The notes under the pieces were generated by a model. That model searched no databases, had not been told where the DNA came from, and saw only the letters and a program-made list of their open reading frames with translations. From Gemmata palustris (GTDB lineage Bacteria; Planctomycetota; Planctomycetia; Gemmatales; Gemmataceae): a DNA stretch of 64,000 bases. Position 1 is the first letter of the stretch; each line of letters begins with the position of its first letter. This document shows, in pieces, positions 8,948 to 17,713 of the stretch. The position numbers and the translations under genes were made by a program. The stretch is from positions 5,642,001-5,706,000 of the forward strand of contig NZ_JAGKQQ010000001.1 of the NCBI RefSeq assembly GCF_017939745.1. The letters are read 5' to 3'.

Positions 8948-9314
8948 GGGTTTCAGTGTAACGTTGTGGTGAAGTGTTGTGTGGTACGTCCTGCTTTCGC
9001 CCCGAAGTGATGAAGGCGGAACGAGAATTCTTTTACCCACCTTCGTTACCACAACGCCCCTCACGGGCCTTCATTCCTCCTAAATCTGGTGGGGCTAGCG
9101 CGTCTCGCCGGATTATCCCGGTGGTGCCGACTGCGAGATTCGAGCCGATTAGCGCCTTTGAATCGGTCCCGCGGGTTCCGGGTGACAGAAGGTTGGGGTG
9201 ATCCGCGTAAGCCGGCTGTTACAGTGCCCCTCCGTCGCGCACATTTCTCATAACGCGGGGCCGTTCGCGGTTCCGCGTCACCATGATTTGCACCGAGACA
9301 AGAGCACGCAGCCA

Positions 9315-11279
9315 ATGAGAAACCAACTCGGATTGTGGTTACTCGCGTTCGGCGGACTGATGGGGTTGGCGGAGCCGGCCCTCGCCGGGCACTGCGGGAT
9401 CTGCCGCTACCCGCGCGGGTGCGTCACGCCCGACCAGTGCGTGACGCCCGTCGTGACCAGCACCGTTCAGTACCAGCCCGTAATCGAACAGCACCAACAG
9501 GTGTGCTACCGACCCGTCTACAAGACGGAATACCGTGCGGAGTCGTACACCACGTACCGCACCGTCCAGGAAACGAACTACACCACCGAGAAGTACACGG
9601 TGCAGCGCCCGGTCGTCGAGCACTTCGACACCGTTCGCAACTACACCGTGAACCGCCCGGTGTACGAAACGCACCTGCAAGAGCAGCAGTACACGGTGAT
9701 GAAGCCGGTCACGCGCACCTTCCAGGTGGCGATCCCGTACTGCACCACCCGCCCGGTGTACGAACAGCACGTCAAGGACGTGTCGCACACGGTCATGCGG
9801 CCGCACGTCGAAGAGTACCAGGTCGCGGTGCCGTACTGCACGATGCGCCCCGTGGTCGAACAGCACGTCCGCACACACACTTACGTCGTGAACCGCCCGG
9901 TGGTCGAGAACTACCAGGAGGCGGTCACGTACTGTGTGAACCGTCCGGTGTACGAGCAGCACGTCAAGGACATCCCGTACACGACCTACCGCGCAGTGCG
10001 CGAGCCGTACTGCGTGGAGATCCCGTACTGCGTGATGAAGCCGGTGTACGAGCAGCACGTCAAGGACATCCCGTACACGACCTACCGCACCGAGACGCAG
10101 CAGTACCAGGTCGCGATCCCGTACTGCACGGTGCGCCCGGAGTACGAGACGCAGACCTACTACACGCCGGTTACCACCTACCGCACGGAAGTGGATTACG
10201 TCACGCAGCAGCGCGTGAGCTACGTCACCGAGCCGGTGGTCACGGAGCGCGTCGAGAAGGTGTGCAGCGGCCGGTACGAAACGGTGACCGAGTACATCCC
10301 CGGTCCCGTTGTGACCCGCGCGGTCCGCACGCCGGGCTCGTGCGTCTTCGACCCCTGCACCTGCACGAGCCGCTACGTTCCGGGCTGCCTGACGCAGCAA
10401 ACCGTGCAGTGCCCGGGCCGGACCGTGTGCAAGAAGGTGTGGGTGCCGCACGAAGAGTGCCGCGTGGTGAAGGACTGCCGGATGGTGTGCAAGCCGGTCT
10501 GCACCACGGTGCAAGTGCCGGTGTGCCGGAAGGTCGCTCAGACCGAAATGAAGGCCTGCACCCGGACCACCTGCCGGCTCGTGAAGGAACAACACGTGCG
10601 GTACGAGACCCGCACGAACTGCTACAAGGTGCCCGAGCACCACGTCCGTCAGGTGTGTTACACCACCTGCCGCATGGTCCCCGAGCAGCACACCCGCACC
10701 GAAACCCGGTACCGCTGCTACACGGTGCCCGAGCACCACGTCCGCCAGGTGTGCTACACCACCTGCCGCATGGTCCCCGAGCAGCACGTGAAGATGGTGA
10801 ACCGCACCCGGTGCTACACGGTACCCGAAGTGAAGACGTGCGAGATCCCGTACAAGACCTGCCGGTGGGAAAAGGAAGAGCACGTGCGCTACGTGACCCG
10901 CCGTCAATGCACCATGATCCCCGAAACGGTGACGCGGCAGGTGTGCTACACGACGTGCCGGCTCGTGAAGGAAGATCACGTGCGGTACGAAACGCGGTGC
11001 GTGGTCGAGAAGGTGCCCGAAGTGTGCGTGCGTCACATTCCCGTGACCACCTGCCGCATGGTGTGCGAAGAGCGGCAGCAAGTGGTTCGCCAGTGCCGCG
11101 TGAACTACGTGTGCGAGGAGCGCGTCCGCTGCGTGCCGCACACCACCTGCAAGGTGATCCCCGAAACGCACTGCAAGATGGTGCCGCACACTACCTGCCA
11201 GATGGAACCGTATACGGTGAGCTACTGCGTGAAGCGCTACGTGCCGGTGTGCGTCCCGACGTGCAACCCGTGCCCGTAA
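9315..11279 (+). CDS. YTV-repeat, Tyr/Cys-rich exported cell-wall-type protein
   Basis: The start at 9315 gives a clear signal peptide (LGLWLLAFGGLMGLAEPALAG). The mature ~630 residues consist of two repeat zones. The first (about residues 50-330) repeats a unit of roughly 20-30 residues built on 'YxVxxPVxE(T/Q)H' (YTVQRPVVEH, YTVNRPVYETH, YTTYRTVQE). The second (about 390-650) repeats a Cys-rich 'CYTTCRMVPEQHV' unit. YTV-repeat proteins are known from planctomycete (Rhodopirellula) cell walls, where Cys and Tyr could cross-link. Cell-surface location is inferred from the signal peptide and family. The last residues are CVPTCNPCP, and a strong terminator follows. Confidence 0.85.
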   Translation: MRNQLGLWLLAFGGLMGLAEPALAGHCGICRYPRGCVTPDQCVTPVVTSTVQYQPVIEQHQQVCYRPVYKTEYRAESYTTYRTVQETNYTTEKYTVQRPVVEHFDTVRNYTVNRPVYETHLQEQQYTVMKPVTRTFQVAIPYCTTRPVYEQHVKDVSHTVMRPHVEEYQVAVPYCTMRPVVEQHVRTHTYVVNRPVVENYQEAVTYCVNRPVYEQHVKDIPYTTYRAVREPYCVEIPYCVMKPVYEQHVKDIPYTTYRTETQQYQVAIPYCTVRPEYETQTYYTPVTTYRTEVDYVTQQRVSYVTEPVVTERVEKVCSGRYETVTEYIPGPVVTRAVRTPGSCVFDPCTCTSRYVPGCLTQQTVQCPGRTVCKKVWVPHEECRVVKDCRMVCKPVCTTVQVPVCRKVAQTEMKACTRTTCRLVKEQHVRYETRTNCYKVPEHHVRQVCYTTCRMVPEQHTRTETRYRCYTVPEHHVRQVCYTTCRMVPEQHVKMVNRTRCYTVPEVKTCEIPYKTCRWEKEEHVRYVTRRQCTMIPETVTRQVCYTTCRLVKEDHVRYETRCVVEKVPEVCVRHIPVTTCRMVCEERQQVVRQCRVNYVCEERVRCVPHTTCKVIPETHCKMVPHTTCQMEPYTVSYCVKRYVPVCVPTCNPCP

Positions 11280-11298
11280 GCGATCGAGTCAACCACTC

Positions 11299-11328
11299 AA
11301 CACCCCCGCAGTGCCGGGGGTGTTTTTA
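11299..11328 (+). terminator. Rho-independent terminator of the YTV-repeat gene
   Basis: AACACCCCCG (11299-11308) pairs with CGGGGGTGTT (11315-11324), followed by TTTATTTT. It lies 20 bp after the stop codon. Confidence 0.85.
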
Positions 11329-11408
11329 TTTTGCGCGAGTCGTTTCACGTCGCAGTATCGCCCCCGCCCCGTGCGCAGAGTCGTTCAGTCCCGTTTCCGT
11401 TTCTTTGT

Positions 11409-11502
11409 AACGAGCCGCGACCGCAAGGGAGCGGAGGCGCCCCCGTTTATCGTCGCGGTTCCACGCACCGGAAGCCCCGCTCCCTTGCGGTCGCGGCTCG
11501 TT
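11409..11502. repeat. Palindromic repeat, family A (copy 1)
   Basis: The 25-bp arm at 11409-11433 (core GAGCCGCGACCGCAAGGGAG) is the exact inverse of 11478-11502, with a 44-bp loop. The same core occurs as an inverted pair at 22193-22253. It lies between the YTV gene and mqnA. Confidence 0.85.
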
Positions 11503-11656
11503 CGGACGTTATGTGGATCTCGAAACGAGATTAGTTCTTGAGGAAGTGGCCACATCCACGTGTTAGACGGCCCCGCACCGGCCGCTGTTGCCTTTGCCCG
11601 CCCCTTCGCGGTTCTTATAACGACGGCTGCAAACGCCGTCGGAAACGCGAGGGCCG

Positions 11657-12496
11657 ATGTCCACCACACTCCGCGTCGGCGCGGTCAATTACCTGAACAC
11701 CAAGCCGCTAATCGAGCGGCTCACGGACTTTGCGCCCGGGATCGAGTTGTCGCTCGATCTCCCGAGTCGGCTCGCGGACCAACTCGCCGCGGGCGACCTC
11801 GACGTCGGGCTGATTCCCGTAGTCGAATTCTTTCGCGGCGACAACTACACCTTCGTCCCGAACATCGCGATCGGTTCGCGCGGCCCCGTGCTGAGTGTCA
11901 CGCTGTTCAGCAAAGTGCCCTGGGAAGAGATTCGCACCGTCGCACTGGATGAGGGCTCGCGCACGAGTGCGGCCCTCACGCGGATCATCCTCGAAAAGCG
12001 GTACGGCATCGAACCCGTCATTCAGCAACTCCCCATCGACACCCCGGCGGACGATCTCACCACGGACGCGGTTTTACTCATCGGCGATCGCGCGATGCGG
12101 GCGTGTTTACCGGGCTACCGCTTCGCCTACGACCTCGGCGAAGAGTGGACCGCGTGGACCGGCCTGCCAATGGTGTTCGCGGTGTGGGCGGTTCGCAGCG
12201 GCGTCGATCTGGGCGAAGCAGAACTCGCTTTTCACAAAGCAAAAGAATACGGTCTCGCGAACGCGGGCTTAATCGCTCAGCGCGAGGCGCCGGCACTCGG
12301 ACTCGATCCGGGCTTCTGCCGCCGGTACATGAGTAACGTGCTTCGTTACGATCTCGGCCCCGTGGAACTGGCCGGGATGCAGAAGTACCGCGAATTGGCC
12401 GAAGGGGTTGGTGTTTTGGCGAACCCCGACCGTAAGGTCGGAGGCGCTGATAGCCTCCAACGCCGCACCCCCGGCCTTGCGGCCGGGGTTCGCTAG
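11657..12496 (+). CDS. mqnA: Chorismate dehydratase MqnA (futalosine menaquinone pathway)
   Basis: The N-terminus RVGAVNYLNTKPLIERL is diagnostic of MqnA, which converts chorismate to 3-[(1-carboxyvinyl)oxy]benzoate, the first step of the futalosine route to menaquinone. Further support comes from DLDVGLIPVVEFFRG, DEGSRTSAALTRIIL, LLIGDRAMRA and LPMVFAVWAVR. The fold is a periplasmic-binding-protein-like bilobe, cytoplasmic here (no signal). The last ~25 codons (from about GVLANPDRKVGGADS) are read from a palindromic repeat at 12419-12493 and are probably not part of the functional enzyme. The stop is 13 bp before mqnC, so the two form an operon. Confidence 0.92.
   Translation: MSTTLRVGAVNYLNTKPLIERLTDFAPGIELSLDLPSRLADQLAAGDLDVGLIPVVEFFRGDNYTFVPNIAIGSRGPVLSVTLFSKVPWEEIRTVALDEGSRTSAALTRIILEKRYGIEPVIQQLPIDTPADDLTTDAVLLIGDRAMRACLPGYRFAYDLGEEWTAWTGLPMVFAVWAVRSGVDLGEAELAFHKAKEYGLANAGLIAQREAPALGLDPGFCRRYMSNVLRYDLGPVELAGMQKYRELAEGVGVLANPDRKVGGADSLQRRTPGLAAGVR
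12419..12493. repeat. Palindromic repeat, family B (copy 1), overlapping the mqnA 3' end
   Basis: Arm GCGAACCCCGACCGTAAGG.. (12419-12441) pairs with the inverse at 12471-12493 with three mismatches across a 29-bp loop. A second copy of the family is at 52868-52942. Here the repeat is translated as the tail of MqnA and sits just before the mqnC start. Confidence 0.8.
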
Positions 12497-12509
12497 ACAA
12501 GGGCACCCC

Positions 12510-13655
12510 ATGAACACCATCGACCACATCCTCGCGAAAGCCGTTGAGGGCACGCGCCTGACGCCCGACGAGGGCCTGGCGCTCTTCGCGTGTCGCGATC
12601 TGCACAAGCTCGGTCGGGCCGCGCACGCGGTCACGACGCGGTTGCACCCGGAGCCGTACCGCACGTTCAACATTGATCGGAACATCAACTACACCAACGT
12701 GTGCGCGGCGGTGTGCGACTTCTGCGCGTTCTACCGCAAGTCGGCCGATTCCGACGCCTACGTTTTGTCGCGCGAGGAGCTGTACAAGAAAATCGAGGAG
12801 ACCATCGCTTTGGGCGGCGATCAGGTGCTCATGCAGGGGGGGATGCACCCGTCGCTCAAGCTCGAATGGTACGAAGAGTTGCTCCGCGACCTGAAGGCCC
12901 GGTTCCCGACCGTGAACCTGCACGCCTTCAGCCCGCCGGAAATCTGGCACTTCCACAAGATCAACAAGCTGCCGCTCGAAACCGTGCTGAAGCGCCTGAA
13001 GGACGCGGGGCTCGGCTCGCTGCCTGGCGGTGGCGGCGAGATCCTCGTTGATCGCGTGCGGAAGGAACTCACGAAGGGCAAGGCGCTCGCGTCCGAGTGG
13101 CTCGACGTGTGCCGCGTGTGGCACACGCTCGGCGGGAAGGGCACCTGCACGATGATGTTCGGCCACATCGAGACGGAGGCCGAGCGCGTCGAGCACCTGA
13201 CGCGGCTCCGCGACCTCCAGGACGAAACCGGTGGGTTCACGGCGTTCATCTGCTGGACCATGCAGCCGGGGCACAAGATGGCCGACTTCCCCGAAATGGG
13301 CGCGTTCGAGTACCTCCGCACCCAGGCCATCAGCCGGCTGTACCTCGATAACATCCCGAACATTCAGTCGTCGTGGGTCACGCAGGGCGGGAAGATCGGG
13401 CAGGTCGCGCTCTTCTTCGGCGCCAACGACATGGGCTCACTCATGATCGAGGAGAACGTGGTCGCGTCGGCCGGGACGGTCCACTACCTCACGCTCGAAG
13501 AGATCAAGCGCAGCATCCGCGAGGCCGGCTGGGAACCGCGCCAGCGGAACGTCTTCTACCAACTGATCGACGAGGGGTCCGTTCCGCACAGCGAACCGCG
13601 CCCGACCGGGGGCAGCGCCCAAGTTCCACACACGTCATTGCCGGTACTGAACTGA
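12510..13655 (+). CDS. mqnC: Cyclic dehypoxanthine futalosine synthase MqnC (radical SAM)
   Basis: The start at 12510 (MNTIDHILAKAVEG) follows mqnA by 13 bp; the longer frame would read through the upstream repeat. The radical SAM motif C65-x3-C69-x2-C72 (NVCAAVCDFCAFYR) binds the 4Fe-4S cluster. HALxS-type features of the MqnC/MqnE group follow: MQGGMHPSLKLEWYEELL, HAFSPPEIWHF, GLGSLPGGGGEILVDRVR, SWVTQGGKIGQVALFFGANDMGS. MqnC cyclises dehypoxanthine futalosine. The enzyme homology ends near RQRNVFYQLI; the final ~25 residues are Pro/Ser-rich and may be a non-conserved tail. mqnB and mqnD are not in the window. Confidence 0.93.
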   Translation: MNTIDHILAKAVEGTRLTPDEGLALFACRDLHKLGRAAHAVTTRLHPEPYRTFNIDRNINYTNVCAAVCDFCAFYRKSADSDAYVLSREELYKKIEETIALGGDQVLMQGGMHPSLKLEWYEELLRDLKARFPTVNLHAFSPPEIWHFHKINKLPLETVLKRLKDAGLGSLPGGGGEILVDRVRKELTKGKALASEWLDVCRVWHTLGGKGTCTMMFGHIETEAERVEHLTRLRDLQDETGGFTAFICWTMQPGHKMADFPEMGAFEYLRTQAISRLYLDNIPNIQSSWVTQGGKIGQVALFFGANDMGSLMIEENVVASAGTVHYLTLEEIKRSIREAGWEPRQRNVFYQLIDEGSVPHSEPRPTGGSAQVPHTSLPVLN

Positions 13656-13744
13656 GTCGGCACAATGGGTGTGTTCCGCCGCGCCCTCGCGCTGAAGGGC
13701 AAGAGCGCGCGGCGCGGGTCCCCTCGTGCCATTCTGAGACGTGA

Positions 13745-14512
13745 ATGACCGAAGAAGCCACCATGCGGCTGCGGCTCCAAACCGTGGCCGCCTACCGCGA
13801 GCTGCGCCGCAGCGTGCAAAGAAGCGGGCGCGAGAACGTCGTGTTCGCGCTCATTATGTTCGGCCTCGCGTACTTCAGTCACACCGCCGGCGCCTTTTGG
13901 CTCGCGATCCTGCTCTACAGCCTTCTTGCCGCGGGGGAGCTGCTCGTCGGGTTAATCAAGTGGGCCGCGCCATCGGCCGAGGGGGTACTGCTCGACGCGA
14001 TCGTCCTGCTGTTGTTCGCCGGGTGGAACCTCGGCTGGGAGGGCCTTATCGCGGTCGGCGGGGGCCGACCGAACCCGGCCTTTATATTTTTCGGCTTGTA
14101 CATGCTGTTCGGGGCGTTCAATCGGTTCAAAGCTTACACGAACCTGCGCCGGCTGTTCGCGGAGCGCCCCGCGCCGGAACACATCGCGTGGTTCGACGAG
14201 CTGGTACACGACATCCTGACGTCCGACCCGCACGCGGACCCGCTCGCCCTCGATTTGCCGACGACCCCTCACTGGCGGGTGAAACTGCTCGGCAGCACGG
14301 CCTTCTTCGTGGCGAACAACGGGAGCGCGGTGTGGGTCGCGGGGCCGGACGACTTCACGCTCGTGCGCGAGAAAAGTGACCGCGGGGGCGGGCGCCGAAA
14401 GGCGCTGCTCCGCATCTACGGTGAAGCGTACCCGGAGTTCACCCTCGACGACGCGAGCTGGTCGAACTACGCGCGCTGGATGGCCGAATTCGCTGCCCCG
14501 CACCCGGCGTGA
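13745..14512 (+). CDS. Membrane protein with C-terminal soluble domain, function unknown
   Basis: The 255-residue protein has hydrophobic helices at about 33-70 (VVFALIMFGLAYFSHTAGAFWLAILLYSLLAAGELLVGLI), 80-100 (LLDAIVLLLFAGWNLGW) and 112-128 (FIFFGLYMLFGAF). A cytosolic C-terminal half of about 125 residues follows (HIAWFDELVHDIL, WRVKLLGSTAFFVANNGSAVWV). A PH-like or sensor role is possible but unsupported. It lies in the same direction as mqnC (89 bp upstream) and the ABC ATPase (about 200 bp downstream, across a repeat). It does not resemble a NatB-type permease, so it is not obviously the transporter partner. Confidence 0.65.
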   Translation: MTEEATMRLRLQTVAAYRELRRSVQRSGRENVVFALIMFGLAYFSHTAGAFWLAILLYSLLAAGELLVGLIKWAAPSAEGVLLDAIVLLLFAGWNLGWEGLIAVGGGRPNPAFIFFGLYMLFGAFNRFKAYTNLRRLFAERPAPEHIAWFDELVHDILTSDPHADPLALDLPTTPHWRVKLLGSTAFFVANNGSAVWVAGPDDFTLVREKSDRGGGRRKALLRIYGEAYPEFTLDDASWSNYARWMAEFAAPHPA

Positions 14513-14552
14513 TTGCGCTCGGAATTCTTGTCGGATCAAGGCACTTGGAATT

Positions 14553-14699
14553 CTTGTAGGGTGGGTCCAGGCTTTGCGCAGGCCCACCAACTCCCCGGGT
14601 AACGTGAGCGCGAACGAAAACCGCACACGGCCCACCGACCAACCCGGCTGCCGAAGGCCGGCTGGTGGGCCTGCGCAAAGCCTGGACCCACCCTACAAG
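14553..14699. repeat. Long perfect inverted repeat
   Basis: The 37-bp arm at 14553-14589 (core GGGTGGGTCCAGGCTTTGCG) is the exact inverse of 14663-14699, with a 73-bp loop. It fills the gap between the membrane protein and the ABC ATPase, ending 16 bp before the latter's ATG. Any transcript across it could form a very stable hairpin. Confidence 0.85.
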
Positions 14700-14715
14700 G
14701 CACTACAAGGCACCC

Positions 14716-15444
14716 ATGATCGAAGTACGCGACCTGTCGAAGTGGTTCCGCGGGCCGAACGGTCAGCGCGTCACCGCCGTCGATGCCGTGCGGTTCTCGG
14801 TTCACCCGGGCGAGGTGTTCGGGCTGCTCGGTCCCAACGGGGCCGGCAAAACGACCACGCTGCGGATGCTCTGCACCGTGCTCAGGCCCTCGGACGGGAC
14901 CGCGACCGTCGCGGGGCACGACGTGGTCACGGAGCCCGGTGAGGTCCGGCGCCACGTCGGGTTCCTCTCCGCGAACACCGGCGTGTACGACCGCATGACC
15001 GCGTGGGAACTGGTCGAGTACTACGGCCGGTTGCACCAGGTGCCGCCCGACGAGCTGTACCCGCGGATGGAAGAACTCTTCACTACGCTCCAGATGACGA
15101 ACTTCCGCGACGTGCGCGGCGGCAAGCTCAGCACGGGCATGAAGCAGAAGCTGTCGATCGCCCGGGCGCTGGTGAACGACCCGCCCGTGCTGATCTTCGA
15201 CGAACCGACTGCGGGCCTGGACGTGCTCGTTCAGCGGGCGGTGCTGAGCAACATCAAGCAGCTCCGCGAGCGCGGAAAAACGATCATCTTCTCCACGCAC
15301 ATCATGCGCGAGGTGGAGAAGCTGTGCGACCGCGTCGCGGTGATGGCGAAGGGCCGGGTCATCGTCTGTGGAACGCTCAACGAGCTGCGCGAGATGTACA
15401 AGCAAGACGATCTGGAAGAACTGTTCTTCGATCTGGTGTCCTGA
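14716..15444 (+). CDS. ABC transporter ATP-binding protein (NatA-like)
   Basis: The start at 14716 ([11 protein letters not shown]) was chosen because the longer frame reads through the inverted repeat. The 242-residue protein carries all nucleotide-binding motifs: Walker [10 protein letters not shown] (39-47), signature LSTGMKQK (replacing LSGGQ), Walker B VLIFDEP, D-loop and the switch His in IFSTHIM. The order and the STG-type signature place it in the ABC-2/NatA group, which powers multidrug or sodium efflux with a separate permease. No permease lies alongside; the next gene is convergent transketolase. The preceding membrane protein is the only nearby candidate partner and is not of the ABC-2 type. 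Confidence 0.88.
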   Translation: MIEVRDLSKWFRGPNGQRVTAVDAVRFSVHPGEVFGLLGPNGAGKTTTLRMLCTVLRPSDGTATVAGHDVVTEPGEVRRHVGFLSANTGVYDRMTAWELVEYYGRLHQVPPDELYPRMEELFTTLQMTNFRDVRGGKLSTGMKQKLSIARALVNDPPVLIFDEPTAGLDVLVQRAVLSNIKQLRERGKTIIFSTHIMREVEKLCDRVAVMAKGRVIVCGTLNELREMYKQDDLEELFFDLVS

Positions 15445-15450
15445 CCGATC

Positions 15451-15491
15451 TTCCCCGGGACCGCGGACAACCCGCCCGCGGTCCCGGGGAA
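15451..15491. terminator. Bidirectional hairpin between the ABC ATPase and transketolase genes
   Basis: TTCCCCGGGACCGCGG (15451-15466) pairs perfectly with 15476-15491 across a 9-bp loop. It lies between convergent genes, 7 bp after one stop and 10 bp after the other, and is flanked by A-runs on one side. Confidence 0.75.
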
Positions 15492-15500
15492 AAGTCGCCC

Positions 15501-17552
15501 CTACTTCCCGACCTGTCCCTTCGCCGCCTTCACGACGGCTTCCACGGTGAAGCCGAAGTGCTTGAGCAAATCCTTGAGCGGGGCCGAGGCGCCGAACGAC
15601 CGCATCCCGATGATCGCGCCGGTGCTCCCCGCGAACCGCTCCCACCCGAACGCGCCGCCCATCTCCACGCACACGCGGGCGGTCACCGCCGGCGGGATCA
15701 CGCTGTCGCGGTACGCCTGGTCCTGCTTCTCGAACAGCTCCCACGACGGCAGGCTGACGACGCGGGCCTTGATGCCCTCGGCCGCGAGCTTCTCGGCCGC
15801 GTCCACACACATCGAGAGCTCGCTACCCGTACCGATGAGCAGCACGTCGGGGCTCGGCACATCATTCAGCGCGTAGCCGCCCTTTGCGAGACCGGACGCC
15901 GGCGCGTACTTCGTGCGATCGAGGGTGGGCAGCGCCTGCCGCGTCATCGCGAGGATCACGGGGTGGTGCTTTTCCCGGAACGCGATCTTGTACGCCTCGG
16001 CCACTTCGTTCGCGTCGCCGGGGCGGATCAGGATCAGTTTGGGGATCGCCCGCAGCGACATGATCTGTTCGATCGGCTGGTGCGTGGGGCCGTCCTCGCC
16101 GACGCCGATCGAGTCGTGCGTGAACACGTACACCACCGGCAGGCCCATGATCGCGGCGAGGCGGATCGGCGGGCGCCCGTAGTCGGAGAAGATGAGGAAC
16201 CCGGAGCCGTAGGAGCGCAGCTTCGAGAGCGCCATACCGTTCATAACGGCGCCCATGCCGTGCTCACGCACGCCGAAGTGAACGTTGCGCCCGCCCGGGG
16301 TCTTCGACGTGAACACGCCCGCGTCCGGGAACTTCATGAACGTCTTGGTCGAAGGGTTCAGGTCCGCCGACCCGCCGACGATCCAGGGCACGTGCTTCGC
16401 GATCGCGTTCAGCACCGTGCCCGAGCTCTCGCGGGTGGCGAGGCCCTTCGCGTCGGCCGGAAACACCGGGATGTCCTTGTCCCACCCGGCGGGCAGGTCG
16501 CGCGCCTCCATCGTTTCGAGTTCCGCCGCTTCTTTGGGGAACTTCGACTTGTAGTCCGTGAACAGCTTCTGCCACGCGGCCCGGGCTTCCGCGCCGCGCT
16601 TCCCGATGCCGTCCTTGAAGCGGTCGTACACGCCGTCCGGCACCAGGAAGGACGAGTCTTCCGGCCAGCCGTAGGCCTTCTTGGTGAGCTTGATCTCGTC
16701 GGGGCCGAGCGGCTCGCCGTGGGCCGCGTGGGTGTCTGCCTTGTTCGGCGAGCCGTACCCGATGACGGTCTTCAGCGCGATGAGGGTGGGCCGGTCGGCC
16801 GACTTCGAGGCCTCGATCGCCTTCGCCATGCCGTCGAGGTCGTTGCCGTCGGTGACGCGGAGCACGTTCCAGCCGTAAGCCGCGAACCGCGCCGGCACGT
16901 CTTCGCTGAACGCGAGGTGCGTGTGCCCGTCGATGGTGATGCCGTTGTCGTCGTAGATGAGCGTGAGGTTGTTGAGCTTCAGGTGCCCGGCGAGCGAGGC
17001 CGCTTCGCTGGCGACGCCCTCCATCATGCAGCCGTCGCCGCAGATCGCGTAAACGCGGTGCTCGAACAGCGCCTCGAACCCGGGGCGGCCGTAGTGCGCC
17101 GCGCGCCACTTCTGCGCGATCGCCATTCCGACCGCATTGCCCACGCCCTGGCCGAGCGGCCCGGTGGTGGTCTCCACACCGGCGGTGTACTCGTTCTCCG
17201 GGTGGCCCGGCGTCTTGCTGTTCAGTTGGCGGAACTGCTTGAGTTGGTCCAGCGGCAGCGAGGGCTCGTCCAGCACCTTGCCGTGGTGATCGACGTTCTT
17301 GATACCCGCGAGGTGAATGAGCGAGTAAATGAGCATCGAGGCGTGCCCGTTGGAGAGCACGAACCGGTCGCGGTTCGGCCACATCGGGTCGGCCGGATCG
17401 TAGCTAAGAAACTTGTTCCACAGTGTGTACGCGACCGGGGCCAGGCCCATCGGCGCACCGGGGTGCCCGGAGTTGGCCTTCTGCACCGCGTCCATCGCGA
17501 GCGTGCGAATGGTGTTGATGGCGGTCACATCGAGCGCGGTGAATTGGCTCAT
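15501..17552 (-). CDS. tkt: Transketolase
   Basis: The 683-residue thiamine-diphosphate enzyme of the non-oxidative pentose phosphate pathway has the normal full length. The N-terminal domain shows [20 protein letters not shown], the cofactor-binding [22 protein letters not shown] with DDNGITIDG, and [20 protein letters not shown]. The middle pyrimidine-binding domain has [24 protein letters not shown] and [18 protein letters not shown]. The C-terminal domain ends in [34 protein letters not shown]. It is monocistronic: convergent with the ABC ATPase and 161 bp from the next minus-strand gene. Confidence 0.97.
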   Translation of the reverse strand: MSQFTALDVTAINTIRTLAMDAVQKANSGHPGAPMGLAPVAYTLWNKFLSYDPADPMWPNRDRFVLSNGHASMLIYSLIHLAGIKNVDHHGKVLDEPSLPLDQLKQFRQLNSKTPGHPENEYTAGVETTTGPLGQGVGNAVGMAIAQKWRAAHYGRPGFEALFEHRVYAICGDGCMMEGVASEAASLAGHLKLNNLTLIYDDNGITIDGHTHLAFSEDVPARFAAYGWNVLRVTDGNDLDGMAKAIEASKSADRPTLIALKTVIGYGSPNKADTHAAHGEPLGPDEIKLTKKAYGWPEDSSFLVPDGVYDRFKDGIGKRGAEARAAWQKLFTDYKSKFPKEAAELETMEARDLPAGWDKDIPVFPADAKGLATRESSGTVLNAIAKHVPWIVGGSADLNPSTKTFMKFPDAGVFTSKTPGGRNVHFGVREHGMGAVMNGMALSKLRSYGSGFLIFSDYGRPPIRLAAIMGLPVVYVFTHDSIGVGEDGPTHQPIEQIMSLRAIPKLILIRPGDANEVAEAYKIAFREKHHPVILAMTRQALPTLDRTKYAPASGLAKGGYALNDVPSPDVLLIGTGSELSMCVDAAEKLAAEGIKARVVSLPSWELFEKQDQAYRDSVIPPAVTARVCVEMGGAFGWERFAGSTGAIIGMRSFGASAPLKDLLKHFGFTVEAVVKAAKGQVGK

Positions 17553-17626
17553 GGGAGTCTCTCGTGATGGGGGGGAATAGCGCTACCGAGGATGATACGA
17601 GGTGACCCGCGGCGCAAGCAAAAGAG

Positions 17627-17690
17627 TTTTCAACAGGATAACGGGATAAACGCAATCAGCCCGTCCGATCCCGTTCATCCGATTACCCCG
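17627..17690. repeat. Degenerate GGGAT-type palindromic repeat
   Basis: AGTTTTCAACAGGATAACGG (17627-17646) is echoed in inverse by ATCCCGTTCATCC and GAAAACT further right (about 17670-17700). The ACAGGATnAACGGGATA core is shared with the perfect inverted repeat at 35058-35149, so this is probably a decayed member of the same family. Confidence 0.45.
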
Positions 17691-17713
17691 CCGAAAACTC
17701 CGAACTGTCAGTT

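Noticed and set aside
9600-10150. CRISPR-like periodic repeats in the YTV gene
   Set aside because: Periodicity is codon-based within one open frame and the units are not identical with unique spacers; this is protein repetition.
9335-11410. Second long frames on both strands within the YTV gene
   Set aside because: The repetitive, GC-biased real gene leaves other frames open; translations are repetitive mirrors with no signal peptide or motif.
13672-13720. GCGC-rich stretch after mqnC as a possible terminator
   Set aside because: CGCGCCCTCGCGCTG..GCGCGCGGCGCG can fold, but many alternative pairings exist and no T-run follows; too weak to list.
15003-17567. Long plus-strand frame of 854 codons antisense to transketolase
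   Set aside because: High-GC antisense shadow; no recognisable motif, Arg/His/Val-biased composition, and complete overlap with a clear tkt gene.
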